Shown: piece after piece, positions 23,601-35,800 of the stretch
Layout of the letters: every line of letters begins with the position of its first letter
Numbering within the stretch: position 1 is the stretch's first letter
Source of the DNA: Nereocystis luetkeana
Taxonomy: Eukaryota > Sar > Phaeophyceae > Laminariales > Laminariaceae
DNA: 64,000 nt
Reading direction: 5' to 3'
Assembly: GCA_031213475.1 (NCBI GenBank)
Contig: JARUPZ010000012.1
Location: forward strand, 5,218,949 to 5,282,948
The notes under the pieces: model-generated
What the model was told of the DNA's origin: nothing
The model's database searches: none
What the model saw: only the letters and a program-made list of their open reading frames with translations
Translations under genes and position numbers: made by a program

Positions 23601-24386
23601 CACTACGACAGGCGTATCACGGCGAGAAGGCTGCTGCTGCTGCTGCCATAAGATAAACGCCGATTCTAGCTGTTTACGTAGCCCAACTCTCCAGCAGAGC
23701 TGCTGAATGCATACGGGTACGTGCCAGTTATACGAGTACTCCTGTAGAAATGCACCCGCGATTCGGCAACAACCTACTGGGAATTAGAAGAGGGCAGTTT
23801 AGCACCATTGACAAGAGTAATTGGTCATACCATAATGCCTGATGTACGTGTGTGAAACTGGTGATCGGTAATATCTGCAGTACGTATTGGTATTATACTT
23901 GTTGCTGCTGCATACACCGGAAAGCTCCATCAACATTGCCAATATATATTGCTGAAGGTTTAAAATGTCATACCACTACGATCATGACCAAAACATGATG
24001 CGATGGTTGACGACATCCTTACCTCTGGACGGACAGCCGTCAAGAATCTCCCCCCACAAAAACTAATATAGTAATCCTAAGTAAAGCCTACCAATACGTT
24101 TAACTCCCTGCAACCAAGCACAAACCAATACGCAATGCTGCTGCACTACGAGTACAACAAACGAGAGAAGGCCTTGACGGGCCAAGACGCCAAGACTATG
24201 ATCGTAGATGCCAACCGGCATCAGCGATCACGACGATAAATCATTTGAAGATACGTTTAACATAATTTGATATGTACGTAATGTGAAGCTTGCCTCTCGT
24301 GGACGGAGCGACCCCGGAGCGCGGACAAATAATATCGTGTGCAACAAGCACTGCAGAGCGTCCCGGACGTAGTACTCGTGGAGCTC
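20221..24386 (-). CDS. ATG101: autophagy-related protein ATG101 (five internal exons; first and last not found)
   Basis: ATG101 is the HORMA-fold partner of ATG13 in the ATG1/ULK complex that starts autophagosome formation. Minus-strand exons: 24386-24294 (ELHEYYVRDALQCLLHTILF, then VRAPGSLRPRE); 22917-22867 (NFGLSFARCGARDVDVA); 22364-22269 (VDGALEGFWRSLRPAGPDLS, then KGWIATSFFMRR); 20814-20700 (VKKSFGLFLKEEKVVWEHWV, then IPVL... to TSG); 20348-20221 (LARRRLQKTAVDLLQSRMLD, then ILCNVNSCIDHVPPVGTEYE, FE). All junction phases agree. Diagnostic family words are VRDALQCLLHTILF, EEKVVWEHWVIPV (EExxWExW in homologues) and DHVPP. Donors are GT except after RPRE (AG|GCAAGC) and possibly after EFE (AG|GCGAGA); without the latter the frame ends at a TAG at 20179. 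The start-codon exon lies above 24386. The expected C-terminal block after the DHVPP region was not found. Confidence 0.82.
20625..20682. repeat. (CT)n microsatellite
   Basis: A near-pure CT run in the ATG101 intron, about 20 bases downstream of the donor at 20700 in gene direction. Confidence 0.85.
20940..21003 (+). repeat. R1 terminal fragment carrying a TA-CAGCAG-TA insertion
   Basis: It reads CATGGTCATACAGCAGTACG where other R1 copies read TATGGTCATACGACTACGG, so eight bases (CAGCAGTA) are inserted at a TA. It ends in GTCGAGTACCCCCCCCCC. Confidence 0.8.
22536..22830 (+). repeat. R1 dispersed repeat, internally deleted copy
   Basis: It runs from GGCTGGCGGTCGAGTTAGATC to ATAATGAGTACACCTCCCCC. 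It lacks the segment between GCAAGTCCGCCT and GGTCGGTGAAAACC that other copies carry. It lies in an ATG101 intron between the exons at 22269-22364 and 22867-22917. Confidence 0.8.
23426..23549. mobile_element. MITE (family ATTACGGGGG), copy 2, with TACCAGGTA insertion
   Basis: CTATTACGGGGGACCGCAG at the left pairs with CTATGGCCCCCCGTAAT at the right. Relative to copies 1 and 4 it has exactly seven extra bases, CCAGGTA, at 23459-23465 after AGGACCTA. Its right end runs on into ATTAATAG-TA. It lies inside the ATG101 gene. Confidence 0.85.
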
Positions 24387-26807
24387 CTGCGGCCATCGGC
24401 AAACAACAGCAGCAACAACAAACACACACGCGCAAGCGCAAGAGAGGACGAGCACAGCAGGATAAGAGAACGCCGACGAAGAATAAACGAGACAACAACA
24501 ACAACAGCAACAACAACAACACAACATGCCAAGAGCAACGAGTTATATACGATTGGAAAAAAAAGACGAGAGGCTCCGTATCAACACCAGTATGGAACAC
24601 CACCTGCTGAAAAAATAGGGGTAACACCACTGCTGATGTATGATTGATCCAGGTTTTGTTTTTTTCGTTTTTTTCGAACGCCACCTACAACAACGCGACG
24701 GAGCCGCGCGACCGCCGCTGCCGGCCGGCCTCAAGCCCTCCCAGCAGTTGGGGTCAGGGTTAGGGCCGCGCGCGACCGTCCGTGCCGACCCCGAGTACTC
24801 CACAGAGCTGGGGTTAGGGTCACATAGGGTTAGGGTCAGGATCGGGTTGGGTCTGGGGGTACGTGCAAGATAGAAATGTCCCAAAGGTGTTGCACGAGGT
24901 TGTTTGCAAGGTGGTGGTATTGCACCTGGTACTTACAGCTGTAGTTGTACCAGAGGGGTACCCAGGCAAGGACGCTACTATTAATACTGCTGTAAGGAGT
25001 ACAGGAGACCGGTCTTTCGGGACGCGTCAAGGCCCCTTTCGACTTTTATTATACTGGTTTTAGTGCAGGGTGGAGGTCAGTCGAGGGGCAAAACCCGCGG
25101 TCTCTCTCCAGTACACGGCTGTATTTTTTTTTTTCTTTTTTTTTTGCTCATCACATTTATTATTCTCTCTCTCCTTCCAACTCGTAGCTCAGATCCGGGG
25201 TCACATAGCAGGCTCTTCTACTCCCTTCCCGCTACGGTACGTGCCTTCCTTTTTATCGCGAGAAGATTTCAGCATTTTCTTCCCTCGTCGACTCGCATCG
25301 AATTGTGCCTTCCCACGCTGCAAGGCGCTCTCAACAATTGAATCCTTTTTTTTTTTTTTTTGCAAATAAAGTCAAATGTCCGACCCACCTGGGGCTCGAA
25401 CCCAGCACTCAATCACAAATAGAATTCGAGGTTAACCACTTGAAACACCAGGGCGACCGGCCTTACACGTACTAGGTCCCACATACTTGTATTGATATAA
25501 TAGCATCTTGGCGACGAGTTTTTGGGTTACGTTCACAAGCAAGCGCGAGTTGGAGGAAACGTCCAACCTGACGTGCTTTGCTTCGGTCTTGTCCGCGAGC
25601 AATTTGCTTCGGTCTTGTCCGCGAGCGATAAATAACACACCAGGTAACTCGTACGTACAGCAAAACTAAACAGGCAACTGCCTTGTCCTCTACCAGGTAC
25701 CTGCTATTAATAGTCGTCAGCAGTCTACAGCGGTGTACAGATACTGCTTTGTTTGTTTCGAGGTTCGTCTGCGGGTGCGAAAATTCATTACATGCATGTG
25801 TACCAGGTAGCATGCAGCAGATGCGGCGCTCTTGCACCCACGCGGGTATGGTAGCATATTCATACGACAACTTCAGTATGACGAGAGCTCTTACTTTTAC
25901 GTACCCATTACCTGGTACCAGGTACATAAGTATTACCGGTACGTACCAGGTACCTGGTACCCATTTTACATTTTTTTTCGCCACGCGGTTGCCGCCACGA
26001 GGTACGAGTATGGCGTTACTGATACAATTGCAGCATATAAATGCGTGGGCCTCGCACTGAATACCACACCGCACCACATGGAGAAGAAAAGATCAGAAAA
26101 CCGGCGTCCAAAAAACACGTACTCTGTATTGAAACAGCACACGAATACCTCTGCTGTTGACGCTATCGACGCCTGTGATGCACGCTACAACAGTACCAAG
26201 AGAAGGACGCGGCGCGCTAGAGCAGAGTGGCCGCCCACACGCATTGGATGTGGCTATAGCAGTGCTGCTGTGGGCATGCACTGGGAGGGGATCAAGTAAC
26301 AACTTGACGTCAGGTGCAAGAAACAAACACGTTGTACAGGTATCGAGAAAAAAAAACATTTCGAACTTTCCGAAGAGCTCCAACGAGAAAAACTACAACG
26401 AGCCTAGCAGCGCCAGGTGCACCCAGTAGTTGACACATACTCGCGTAACATACATTGCGCGTCGTTACCACCCACCAGTTCCTCTAGCACGTGCTCCTTG
26501 AGGTTCATCGTCGATGAGATTTTGATTAAACGGCGACGAGAAAGAAATTAAAAATCCGGTGAGGAGTTCATTCTACATTATACGCATGTTCTGAACGGGA
26601 AATTATCTTAATTGACCCTGGCAAAGTAACCGGCCAACCGAGGCAACCGCAGACCAAGTTTCAACGCAACGACCAAAATTCAACTTTGCATTCTGCATAT
26701 CATACACCAGTATCGCATCGCATATTCCATTCGCATTGCATATTTGTTAGACTTCAAACCTTCCTCTGCAGCTCAGCGGTCTGCGGGTAGGTACGGAAGC
26801 TGGCACA
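24387..26807. other. divergent intergenic region between ATG101 and the carrier gene
   Basis: The region must hold the first ATG101 exon and both promoters, but I could not place them with confidence. It contains CAA repeats (24400-24530), a short stretch of TTAGGG/GGGTCAGG words near 24750-24850, SINE copy 2, a ~20-bp tandem duplication (GCTTCGGTCTTGTCCGCGAG) at 25578-25627, and clustered TACCAGGTA motifs at 25639-25960. Confidence 0.45.
25122..25458 (-). mobile_element. tRNA-derived SINE, copy 2
   Basis: It has the same head, body and tail as the copy at 15158-15501: GGTCGCCCTGGTGTTTCAAG head, GGTTCGAGCCCCAGG B-box region, CTCAGATCCGGGGTCACATA (plus-strand reading) body, and a T-rich start on the plus strand corresponding to the A-tail. 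Confidence 0.85.
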
Positions 26808-29800
26808 ATGACGGTGGAGGTGGAAGGAGCGGTTGCCGAGCAACACCATCGACGGTACCCGACGCAGGGACGAGCGCGCACGGAATGCAAGGATGATGAT
26901 GAGGAGGTCGATATCGGCAGCTTCAGGGACGTAGCTGTTGACTGCATCGCCGGCCTCGTGTCGGGCTCCGTTGGTATCGTCGTTGGCCAGGTATATATAC
27001 TTCGTATCTGTTGATGTACCGTGCGTATCCTGCTAATTAATTGTTGTTGTTTGTGTCGCATACCTGGTAGCTGGTGCTGGGGCTGTAGGTGGTAACTGGT
27101 ACACCAGGTACAACATAAAATACGATCGTAGTACTAGTGTTTTATACCAGGTACCCACCACTACTACGAGGGACCATGGTAAATAGGAATGTTTAAAAAC
27201 AAAAACCTGTACATTAAATACCAGGTATACAGATTTATATTTACATACCAGGTATTTTTATTGACAACATTTGGTCCTATTTACTCTTCGTAAGTAAGTG
27301 TGTGTGTTCTTCACATTAAACCGTTCTTTCTACCCGTATCTAGGTCCCCTGTAATAGTATCGCGTTTTGCGATCACGATATAACAAAGCCCAACTATTGT
27401 ATTATATCGTATGATATGGGAAATTTTGAAGGGCTCCGAAAACTGTTTTTCCCCCCCGAAAACTCGCGATTGACTCGGCGGGACTGCTGTCAAAAATACC
27501 GGTAGATTCTTCAGGATGTTCCCCTTTTTAGTTTTATCTTTTCTAAACGCTTCCTTGAGCAGTTTTCTGTTTCTCCTGAGTCGTATGAGTGTGACAGCAG
27601 TTGTTGTTCGTCCATATTGCATGCACGTTCTGAGGACGTGACGTTTTTTCGCCAGAAATCTTCAAATATCCATTATTTCTGACCCTAGTTTTTATGAAAA
27701 CAAAAAAAAACACGTCAGCTGTGAGTTCAATCGATCGGTCGATACTCAATTTTTTCAAAATGCGTGTAACCGTTCGCTCGTTTTCCGTTGTTTTCCCCGC
27801 GATTGACTACTGGCCGGTGACTCCCCCGGTTGCTACCGAGGGTCGACGAGACGATAATACTTACAGCCTCGACTTCAAATTGATTTCGGCCAGTACCAGC
27901 TCATGCACTGAAGCAGCAGTTCGCACGGGAGGGCTGGGGTGCACAAGTAATGTAAAGAAGCCCCTTAAAGAGGAGGACGCAGGGATGTCGATGCTGGCGA
28001 GGACACGCCTCTTCTTGGTAAAGTTCTTCTTGTTGCTTACCTCAAGGGAGCCCAATGATCGAGTGCGAGATCAGAGTGCCACAGAGGGGGACAGTCAAGT
28101 ACCAGACTGTCCCCTGGACATGTATCTTCATACACGTACAATCTACTGAACCCTTCCGTTAATAGGACGTCACGTGCAGTTCTACTCGTAGCACTTATCT
28201 GACTGTCTCCTCATGCGGATACAATCTACGGAGACGTTTCCGTTAGTAACACGTCACGTTCTCTCATACCCGTATGTATCGCACCGCTTTATAGCTACTG
28301 GAACGTGATAACATCACATTAGCCCACCCTGAATAGTCGTAGACGCAGACCACACGACGATCAAGGATGACGACCACATCATACTATAATCGAAAAGGGG
28401 AGTCGAAGGTGCGGCTATTCGAAACAAACTATTAATAAACGAAGCCATAAATCTACCCCACACCTCGTAATGAGACTTCGATCGTGCGACCGTTATAGTG
28501 TGCAAGGCGTACCTTCTTGGCCCTTATGGCCTTGGCATACCCGTCTTTTCCACGACTAGTCTTTCCTACGCCCTGCACATACCTTCAGTTCCTTCAGTAT
28601 ACTTTAGGACACGTGCAGTTGTTTTTCGTTTTTGTGGCATATGAGGCCTTCTCTTTTGATGTCTCTTTTCTTGGCCCACTTGTTTTCGGACGTGTAATCT
28701 CGCTGACTTTGGGCTTGCGCGTAGTGCGTGTTACCACCTAGCTTTTCTGTGTCCTACATTGATAGGCAATTGACCACACGTTGTTGCCGGCCTCTGTTTC
28801 CTTCGTTGTCGACCCCACTATCTTTGTTTTCAAGCTTTGCAGCGCACTTCTTGCTTTCGCACTGCCTTCAACCTTCAGGATTTTTTTTTGCGCCTTCCTT
28901 CGGCCGGTATCTGTGTTTTTCCTTTGGTCCGATCATTTGCTCCGCGCTCCGCAACCTTTTTCTAGTCCAAGTTCAGGGCCTTGCTTTTGTGCATCGCAGC
29001 GTGCACCGTTGTTCCTTTTGCCTGTTACTTTCTCGGCTTACGTGTTTTGGATTCCTTTTTCGGCACCTTCGCGCCCCGGTTCGTAGTTCGCTTGCCGTTG
29101 ACATTTTATCGTAGTTTATTCGTCTCGTATTATGCGTTTGTCTCACGCATGAGGCGTCGAGCCTCAATACGAGGTGTGGGGTATATTTATAGCTTTATTT
29201 TGTTTGTTGCGAATAGCCGCATCTTCGACTCCCCTTTCGATTTCTGGGATGACGTGGTCGTCATCCTTTGATCGTGGTGTGGTCTGCATCTACGACCATT
29301 CAGGGTGGGCTAATGTGATGGTATCACGTACCAGTAGCCATAAAGCGGTGCAATACCTACCAGTACGAGAGCACGTGACTTGTTACTAACGGAAACGTCT
29401 ACGTAGATTGTATCAGTATGAGGAGACAGACAGTTAGGTACTAATAATACGAGTATGAGAGCACGTGACGTACTAGTAACGGAAACGTCCCCCCCTATAT
29501 GAGGCATCTATGACACAAGACATTCGAAAGTTTGTTTGTAGCAGTTCAGACACTTCAGGGCCAGGGCACTCAAGACACTGGAAAAATTGTATGATACACG
29601 TCTGACCCCTATGATACTGGTAGGTGCTCCCCTGTAAATGTTTGCGGCAGGTCTTGACGTACTGCTTTGTTGTAGTACCTGGTACGTGTTTTGGTTTGGT
29701 GAAGACCTCATTATCGTGCATGTTCTCTAGACCTCTTCTGCCCTTGATGCATGAAAACGCACAGCAGTATGCACACACATGTAAAATTGCAGAGGGTGAT

Positions 29801-32800
29801 CCAACACAGCCCAGGAGGTTGACGTTCGTGTTTTTTGCAGTTGGCTAGCGAGTGGCGCACTTTGATCCTACAGCTCTTAGTTCCATCCAGTAGAGTTCTC
29901 CATGCCGTAGGGAAATAATTTTCTGGGAATATTCTCCATTAAAGCGGGAAATCAAAACAGCCCCTTGCTTGGCTCTCCTAATCCCACCCGGACCTAATCC
30001 CACCCGGATGTGATCCCTTTTGGCATCCCTGCTCCCACCGACAAGGGGCAGAAATATATTTGATTTAGTCCTCCGCAGGAACCGCCGCGCTAACCGTAAA
30101 CGGTCAGAATCGTCGAACGGTAACAAATCGTCGGATGCGAACAAAAAAAAAGCGTCGCAACCCGGGAATTAAACCCAGCATCGAAGTCATGGTGCTGGGC
30201 ACCATAGACCGCGGAGCTTTATATCGCCCTCCACCCGCGGAGCTGTATCACCCTCCACCCCCCCCACCCCCTTCACGTTATTTTTAGGCTAAATAGCCTG
30301 AAAATAAAGGTTTTCGCCAAAATCAGGGACATCTGGCCACTTTTTGACCAAAACCAGTTAATACTAGAATCAAGTACAAATCACACTCCAGGAGCCCTGC
30401 TATTGGCCAGACTGACATTGGCACTGATTTTGGCTCGATTCGACCAGGGTATTGTGTGTTCTTGACATTGAACATTAAACCGCTATTTCTACCCGTCGAC
30501 ATCCTGCACAACCAGTGTCCGTGCCGATTCTTCAATCCTAGAGAGTTACCGTGGCACAAGTTATGTGGATACAGAGAGAGATACTACAACATTGTTATGC
30601 AGTAGACAACCCAATGCCCTGTCATCATACTGTACTGTTTACAAGAAGCACTACATACACATTCTATGAAAGACAGAAGAAACGAAAAAAAACAAAAAAA
30701 AACAGAAAGCAAAGACACAAATCGAAGGGAAAAATAATCGGGAAATTAAAAGAAAAATCTGTCGTGCCTCCCCTCAGGAGATGGGGCAGCGACACTAAAA
30801 GAACGAGTTAAAGAAACAGCACCATTACATACAACGTACAGTAGTATATCTGTGGCGTAACTTTGTGACCACAGAACTTGTACGAGCTGGGCCAGCCGAA
30901 AAATGGATATACCATCCGAATGTCGTATCTCGTGAACCACTGCAAATTTGGAGTTGAAATTTGGAGGCACTGGCCCTGACACTACACTGCACGCGCAGAA
31001 AAAAAAATGCATATTAAAATCAATATTTTTTTATTCCGACTCGATCTCGACGAGTTATCGGCGGAAACTAAAAAACGCCAATTTTTCGACACAAATTTCG
31101 CAACGAAATCGTCGTTCCCGATTGAGGCGAAAATTGGTGGAGGCGTAGCTGAAGACCCTATTAATAGGGGAACGTCGATATTACTTTCGTTGCCCAACTC
31201 GCCACCCATCAAGAGATATTTACCAAAACACGATTTTCCTACTTAAAACAAGTAATTACGAGAAATGTGGGTTTCTCTGCGATGCCCCGCTCAATGTCGC
31301 GCGTTTCGACCCAAAAATGAAACCTCATATTTGAACCGCATGCGCAAACAAACCGAGAACACGCCTTTTTTGTTTTTGTTTTTTCCAGACAAGTTATGGC
31401 CGTTTTTGTATTTTTTTCGGATCGGTGTATCGGTCATATCCCTCGAACAAATCTAAAAAAAAGAAAAGGCGAGTTTTCCGTTTGTTGGTTGGTGCATGGT
31501 CTACACGGCGGTGTAAAAAAATCACATCCCAACAGCGGGGCATCGCCGATCAACCCAAAAATTAGCACCTCGGCTGGCCCAGCTCGTATCTCTTCTAGGA
31601 TTGAAGAATCGGCACGGCCACTGTGCTGGATGTCGACGGATAGAAAGAACGGGTGAATAACACACACTACATAGAACTACATACCTAGATCACAACCCCT
31701 GAGCGTGCTCGGTGGGTACATCCCTGGCCTCTCAGAGCTCCCACTTCCAAACCGCCTCCTTTCAATACTTGCCGGACCTTTCCAGCAGTTCTTTGTTTTC
31801 TCCATTTCTCTTGGCACTCTCGGTCCTTTCTTCCTTTTTTCTTATTTCGTTTCGTGTGCGTGCGTGTACTCCGAGCACGGCACCGCGGGAGAGCCCGGCA
31901 CCGTCGTGGGTGTCAGCGGGTGCTGGCGGGTAGAGGGGGGGTTGCAAGGAGCGCGGTCGCCGCTTTCGTGCCTAGGCGTCGCGTGTGCCTCGAGACACGA
32001 GGGATGCATGAACGGGCTTTGTCTGCCCCTCCATCTATGACTTTTGATAGAGTATGTACGAGTTATAAGGGTCGTTCGGGACGGCAAGATAATATTCAAG
32101 CGGTGCTTATTTTTGCGACCACGCTGAAGTTGAAAGAGGGAGATGTGCAGTTTGAACACCAACGTTGTCGAGCTGGCGAACGACGGTCACGGTGAGCACC
32201 GGGCTTCACGCGAGGCGGGCGACGGGGCTGATAGTGGCAGAGGGTGATAAGAGCTTTACCCGGACCGAATCGGTAGCGAGGTGGTCGCGAGAGAGGCGGG
32301 CGGCGTACGAGGCTGAGAGAGAAGCTCTTCTGTGCGATTTTTTTCTTTTCTTCTTTTCGACCGGGTGTAAGGTGTTCCAATCAGGCAGAAAAATATTACA
32401 CGAGAGGGGACGGGGATTTTTTTTCCTTTCCGAGTTTTCGGTTTCATTTTCATTGTTTTTGCTGCTGTGCCGTGCTGTGCTTTCGCCTTCTTCGTACATA
32501 CGAGTACAGACATAAGAGCATATCGAAAGAAGAAAATAAGTACAGACAGTAGTATCCTACCTGGGGTATGCACGTACGTCAGACATCCTCGACGCGAAGC
32601 GTATGTGGCATCCGAGCTGGCGTCGGAGCTGTTTTTTCCTGAAGCATGGCGGCGGGACTCTTGGCATTATCAAGTCGCCGGTTTGCAATTACGAACTAAA
32701 CTCAATCGTGGACCTCTGTCACTTCGCATAATTTGATGTACTTTTTTCCTTCCTGAGCGAGCGTAGCGGGCGGCGTAGGCCGCCCGCGGAGCAAAGCGCC

Positions 32801-35800
32801 TTGTACTACATACAAACAGAGTAAAACTAGGAACCAAGAGAGAGTACGGTAGGATTGGGAGGGACTAAAGCGAGGAGCGAACAGTTCATCAGGGACGAAG
32901 ATGGCACGCTCTTACGGGATAAGGTGCGAATTCGTGAACGATGGGCGAGGTTTTGCCAAAACCTCTTGAACACAAAGTCGCTGAAACTCGATCCCACGAT
33001 CATCTTGCCACCGCGACCGCCTAAACTGTCGCTTGAAGATGAACCATCCATGGACGAGGCGACGGAAGCACTTAAGGGGATGTCAAATTGGAAAGCTGTC
33101 GGGCCAGATCGTCTCCCGGCCGAACTCCTGAAGATCGACCACCCGGCATTCGCGCAGTGCTTTCACAACATCCTTGTCAATGTTTGGGTAACAGGAGAAG
33201 TCCCCCAGCAATGGAAAGATGCGACCATGAAGGTCCTTCACAAAAAGAACTGACTGCAGCAACTACAGAGGGATTTTGCTTGATGCCCACGCAGGCAAAG
33301 TTTTGTTGAATTTCGTCGCGTCCCGCCCCAGCAGCTACTGCGAGACCGAGGAATTACTCCCGGAAGAACAGTAGTGCGGGTTCCGCCCCGCACGATCAAC
33401 GATTGATATGTTGTTCGTCGTGCGCCGGTTGCAAGAGCTCGGACGACAGAGGAAAACCCCCCTGTACGTGTGCTTCATCGATCTGCCGCTTTGGCGTACC
33501 AACCGAGATGCTGAGAATTATCCGTAATATCCACGATGGAATGCGGGCTCGCGTGCGTACTGATGACGGCGAGCACTCGGAATGGTTTGATGTCACGCAG
33601 GGGCTGCGGCAAGGCTGCGTGCTATCACCGTTACCGTTCAACGTATTCTTCGCTGCTGCGTTACACGTCGTACTATTTAATATTAATAGTACGCTTCAGC
33701 CAAGACGAAGCCATCGTAAGGGGTTTGGTCCAACTCAGTGATGTTGGAGTAGTTCGAACAGAGAAGCAGGAGCCGTTGGCGTGCGTGCGAAGGGCTGTAT
33801 GGGGCATGTTGTACGCCGATGACGCAGGAATTGTCTCGAAGTCGGCTGAAGGGCTAGCGAAAATGATGACAGTCATCGTGACTGTCTTCGAAGCAGCAGG
33901 CCTCACGGTGTCGGAAAAGAAGACAGAGACAATGCTTCTACAAACACCAGACCATACAACCCTCGCACCACCGCTCGTCATCGAAGCAGCAGGCCAAAGG
34001 TGTAAGCAGACGACCCAGTTCTTATACCTAGGCGGCATTATCCACGAAAACGCTGACCTCTCGCTCGAAATCGACCGACGGATCCGTCTCATGCGAACAT
34101 GCCTCAAACGGTTCGGCCCGGAGTTGTATGATAGGACGACCGCCCCCCTTAGCCTTAAAGTCCGAATGCTGAAGGCCGAGGTGCTTGAGACCCTGCTGTA
34201 CGGGGTGTGACGTGGACCCTCAGAGCGAAACACTTTGCCAAGCTTCTAACGGCTCACCACCAAGTCCTGTTGCGAGTCATTGGCTTCCAGCGCCGACTTC
34301 GTACTGGCCATGCCACCCTCTCGTACGCGAAGGCCCTCAAGATGACACGTTGCGAGAGCATCGAAACGACCATTCGTAAACGGCGGCTCTTTTTTTGCGG
34401 GGGGCGTGGCACGGCAAAGCAAGGAGCGATTTCCCAGTCGGGTAATGTTCGGGACGATAGCTGGTGGGGAGAACCCGAGACCAGGCGGACAGTGTAGGAC
34501 TTGGCATAGATGCATAGTCGAAGACCTTAGGGAGTTCCGAGCCACCGAAGGGTCAACGGAAGTTACCCCCTTGGTGTTTGGAGTTGAGACCGCGTTGTGG
34601 TCCACTGCAGCCAAAAAGGCGGGTAAGTGGTACCGGGGGATCCTTGAAGCAGCCGAACGGTTCATGGTGAGGTGGCACGAGGCTGAGGCTGAGATGAGTA
34701 GGCAGCGCCGCGCATCCGCCGTGGACGGGGTCCGAGGGAATGGGGGGGGGGGGGGGGGCAACAGGAGAAGTGGCAGAACACCCGACCAAGGGAATGCGGA
34801 GAGGGGGGTGAACAGGAGGAGTAGAAGGGAAACTGCGGTAGACGAAAGTAGGAAGGACATGGCGGACAGGGTAGCAAGGCACCAGGCCGACTAGCAAGTA
34901 GAACATGACTACACTACTAGTGCCACCAACTGGTGCAGCTGGTTCGAACGTGGTGTTCCCTTGTCTTCTCTTCTTTTTGTTTTGTTTTTTTCTTTCTTGC
35001 GCTGATTCTCCGTGATTTTCATTTTATTTATTTCTCTTCTTTTTTCGATTGATAAGCCGTATTGAAGGAGTCGTGTGGCGTGGGTGGATGACGCGCCTGC
35101 TCTGCTTGTTTCGTGTTGTCTGACGCCAAGGGGCCGGGCATAGTTGACGAACGCAGGGCGGAGACGGCAGTCAGGGTAGCAAGGTACCAGGCGGATTAGC
35201 AGGGAGAATCTGGCTACACTACTCGTACCACAAACTGCTGCCGCTACCTGGAGGGTAATACGTGCTTTGGTTTGCCTGTTATTTTCCCCTTGTTATTTTT
35301 CCCTTGGTTCTTGGTCTTACTCTGCTTATGCGGTCGGATTTGCAGTCAGTTGGAAATGGTGCTATCGGCACGTTCGCACGAGCTTTTGCCCCAAAAATGT
35401 GCGAAACTCCTGTTTCTTGCCTCAGAATGACTCGGACTTTTCTCCCAAGACCTATTTCTGTTTTCCCAGGTTTTCCGCTTCTCCAGATGGCCAGTTGCAG
35501 GAAATCACCTCCGGTACTTTTCCGATCCAACTGGGTCAAATACGATTATAATCCCCGATTGGATCAGAAAAAACGTTTTTTCCGATCCGATCCCTGATCG
35601 TAATCGTATTTGACCCAGTTGCATCGGAAAAGTACCGAAGGTGATTTCCTGCATCTGGGCGCATGGAGAAGCGGGAAACAGCTCTAGATAGGTCTTGGAG
35701 AAAAGTCTAAGTCATTCTGAGGCGAGAAACAGCAGTTTCGCCCAGTTTCGGGGTAAAAGCTCTGGCGAACGTGCTGATAACACCATTTCCAACTGACTGC

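Noticed and set aside
24294..24527. Using the Met at 24527 as the ATG101 start
   Set aside because: It would add a run of Cys and hydrophobic residues encoded by GTT/GTG repeats; a good CAG acceptor lies directly before ELHEYYV, where homology begins.
24750..24850. Interstitial telomere repeat (GGGTTAGGGTCAGGGTTAGGG-like words)
   Set aside because: Only a few imperfect TTAGGG words occur, mixed with other G-rich sequence, and genes continue on both sides.
32855..34894. Several separate host genes predicted from RT-like frames
   Set aside because: They are one decayed LINE interrupted by stops, a deletion and a 19-base insertion.
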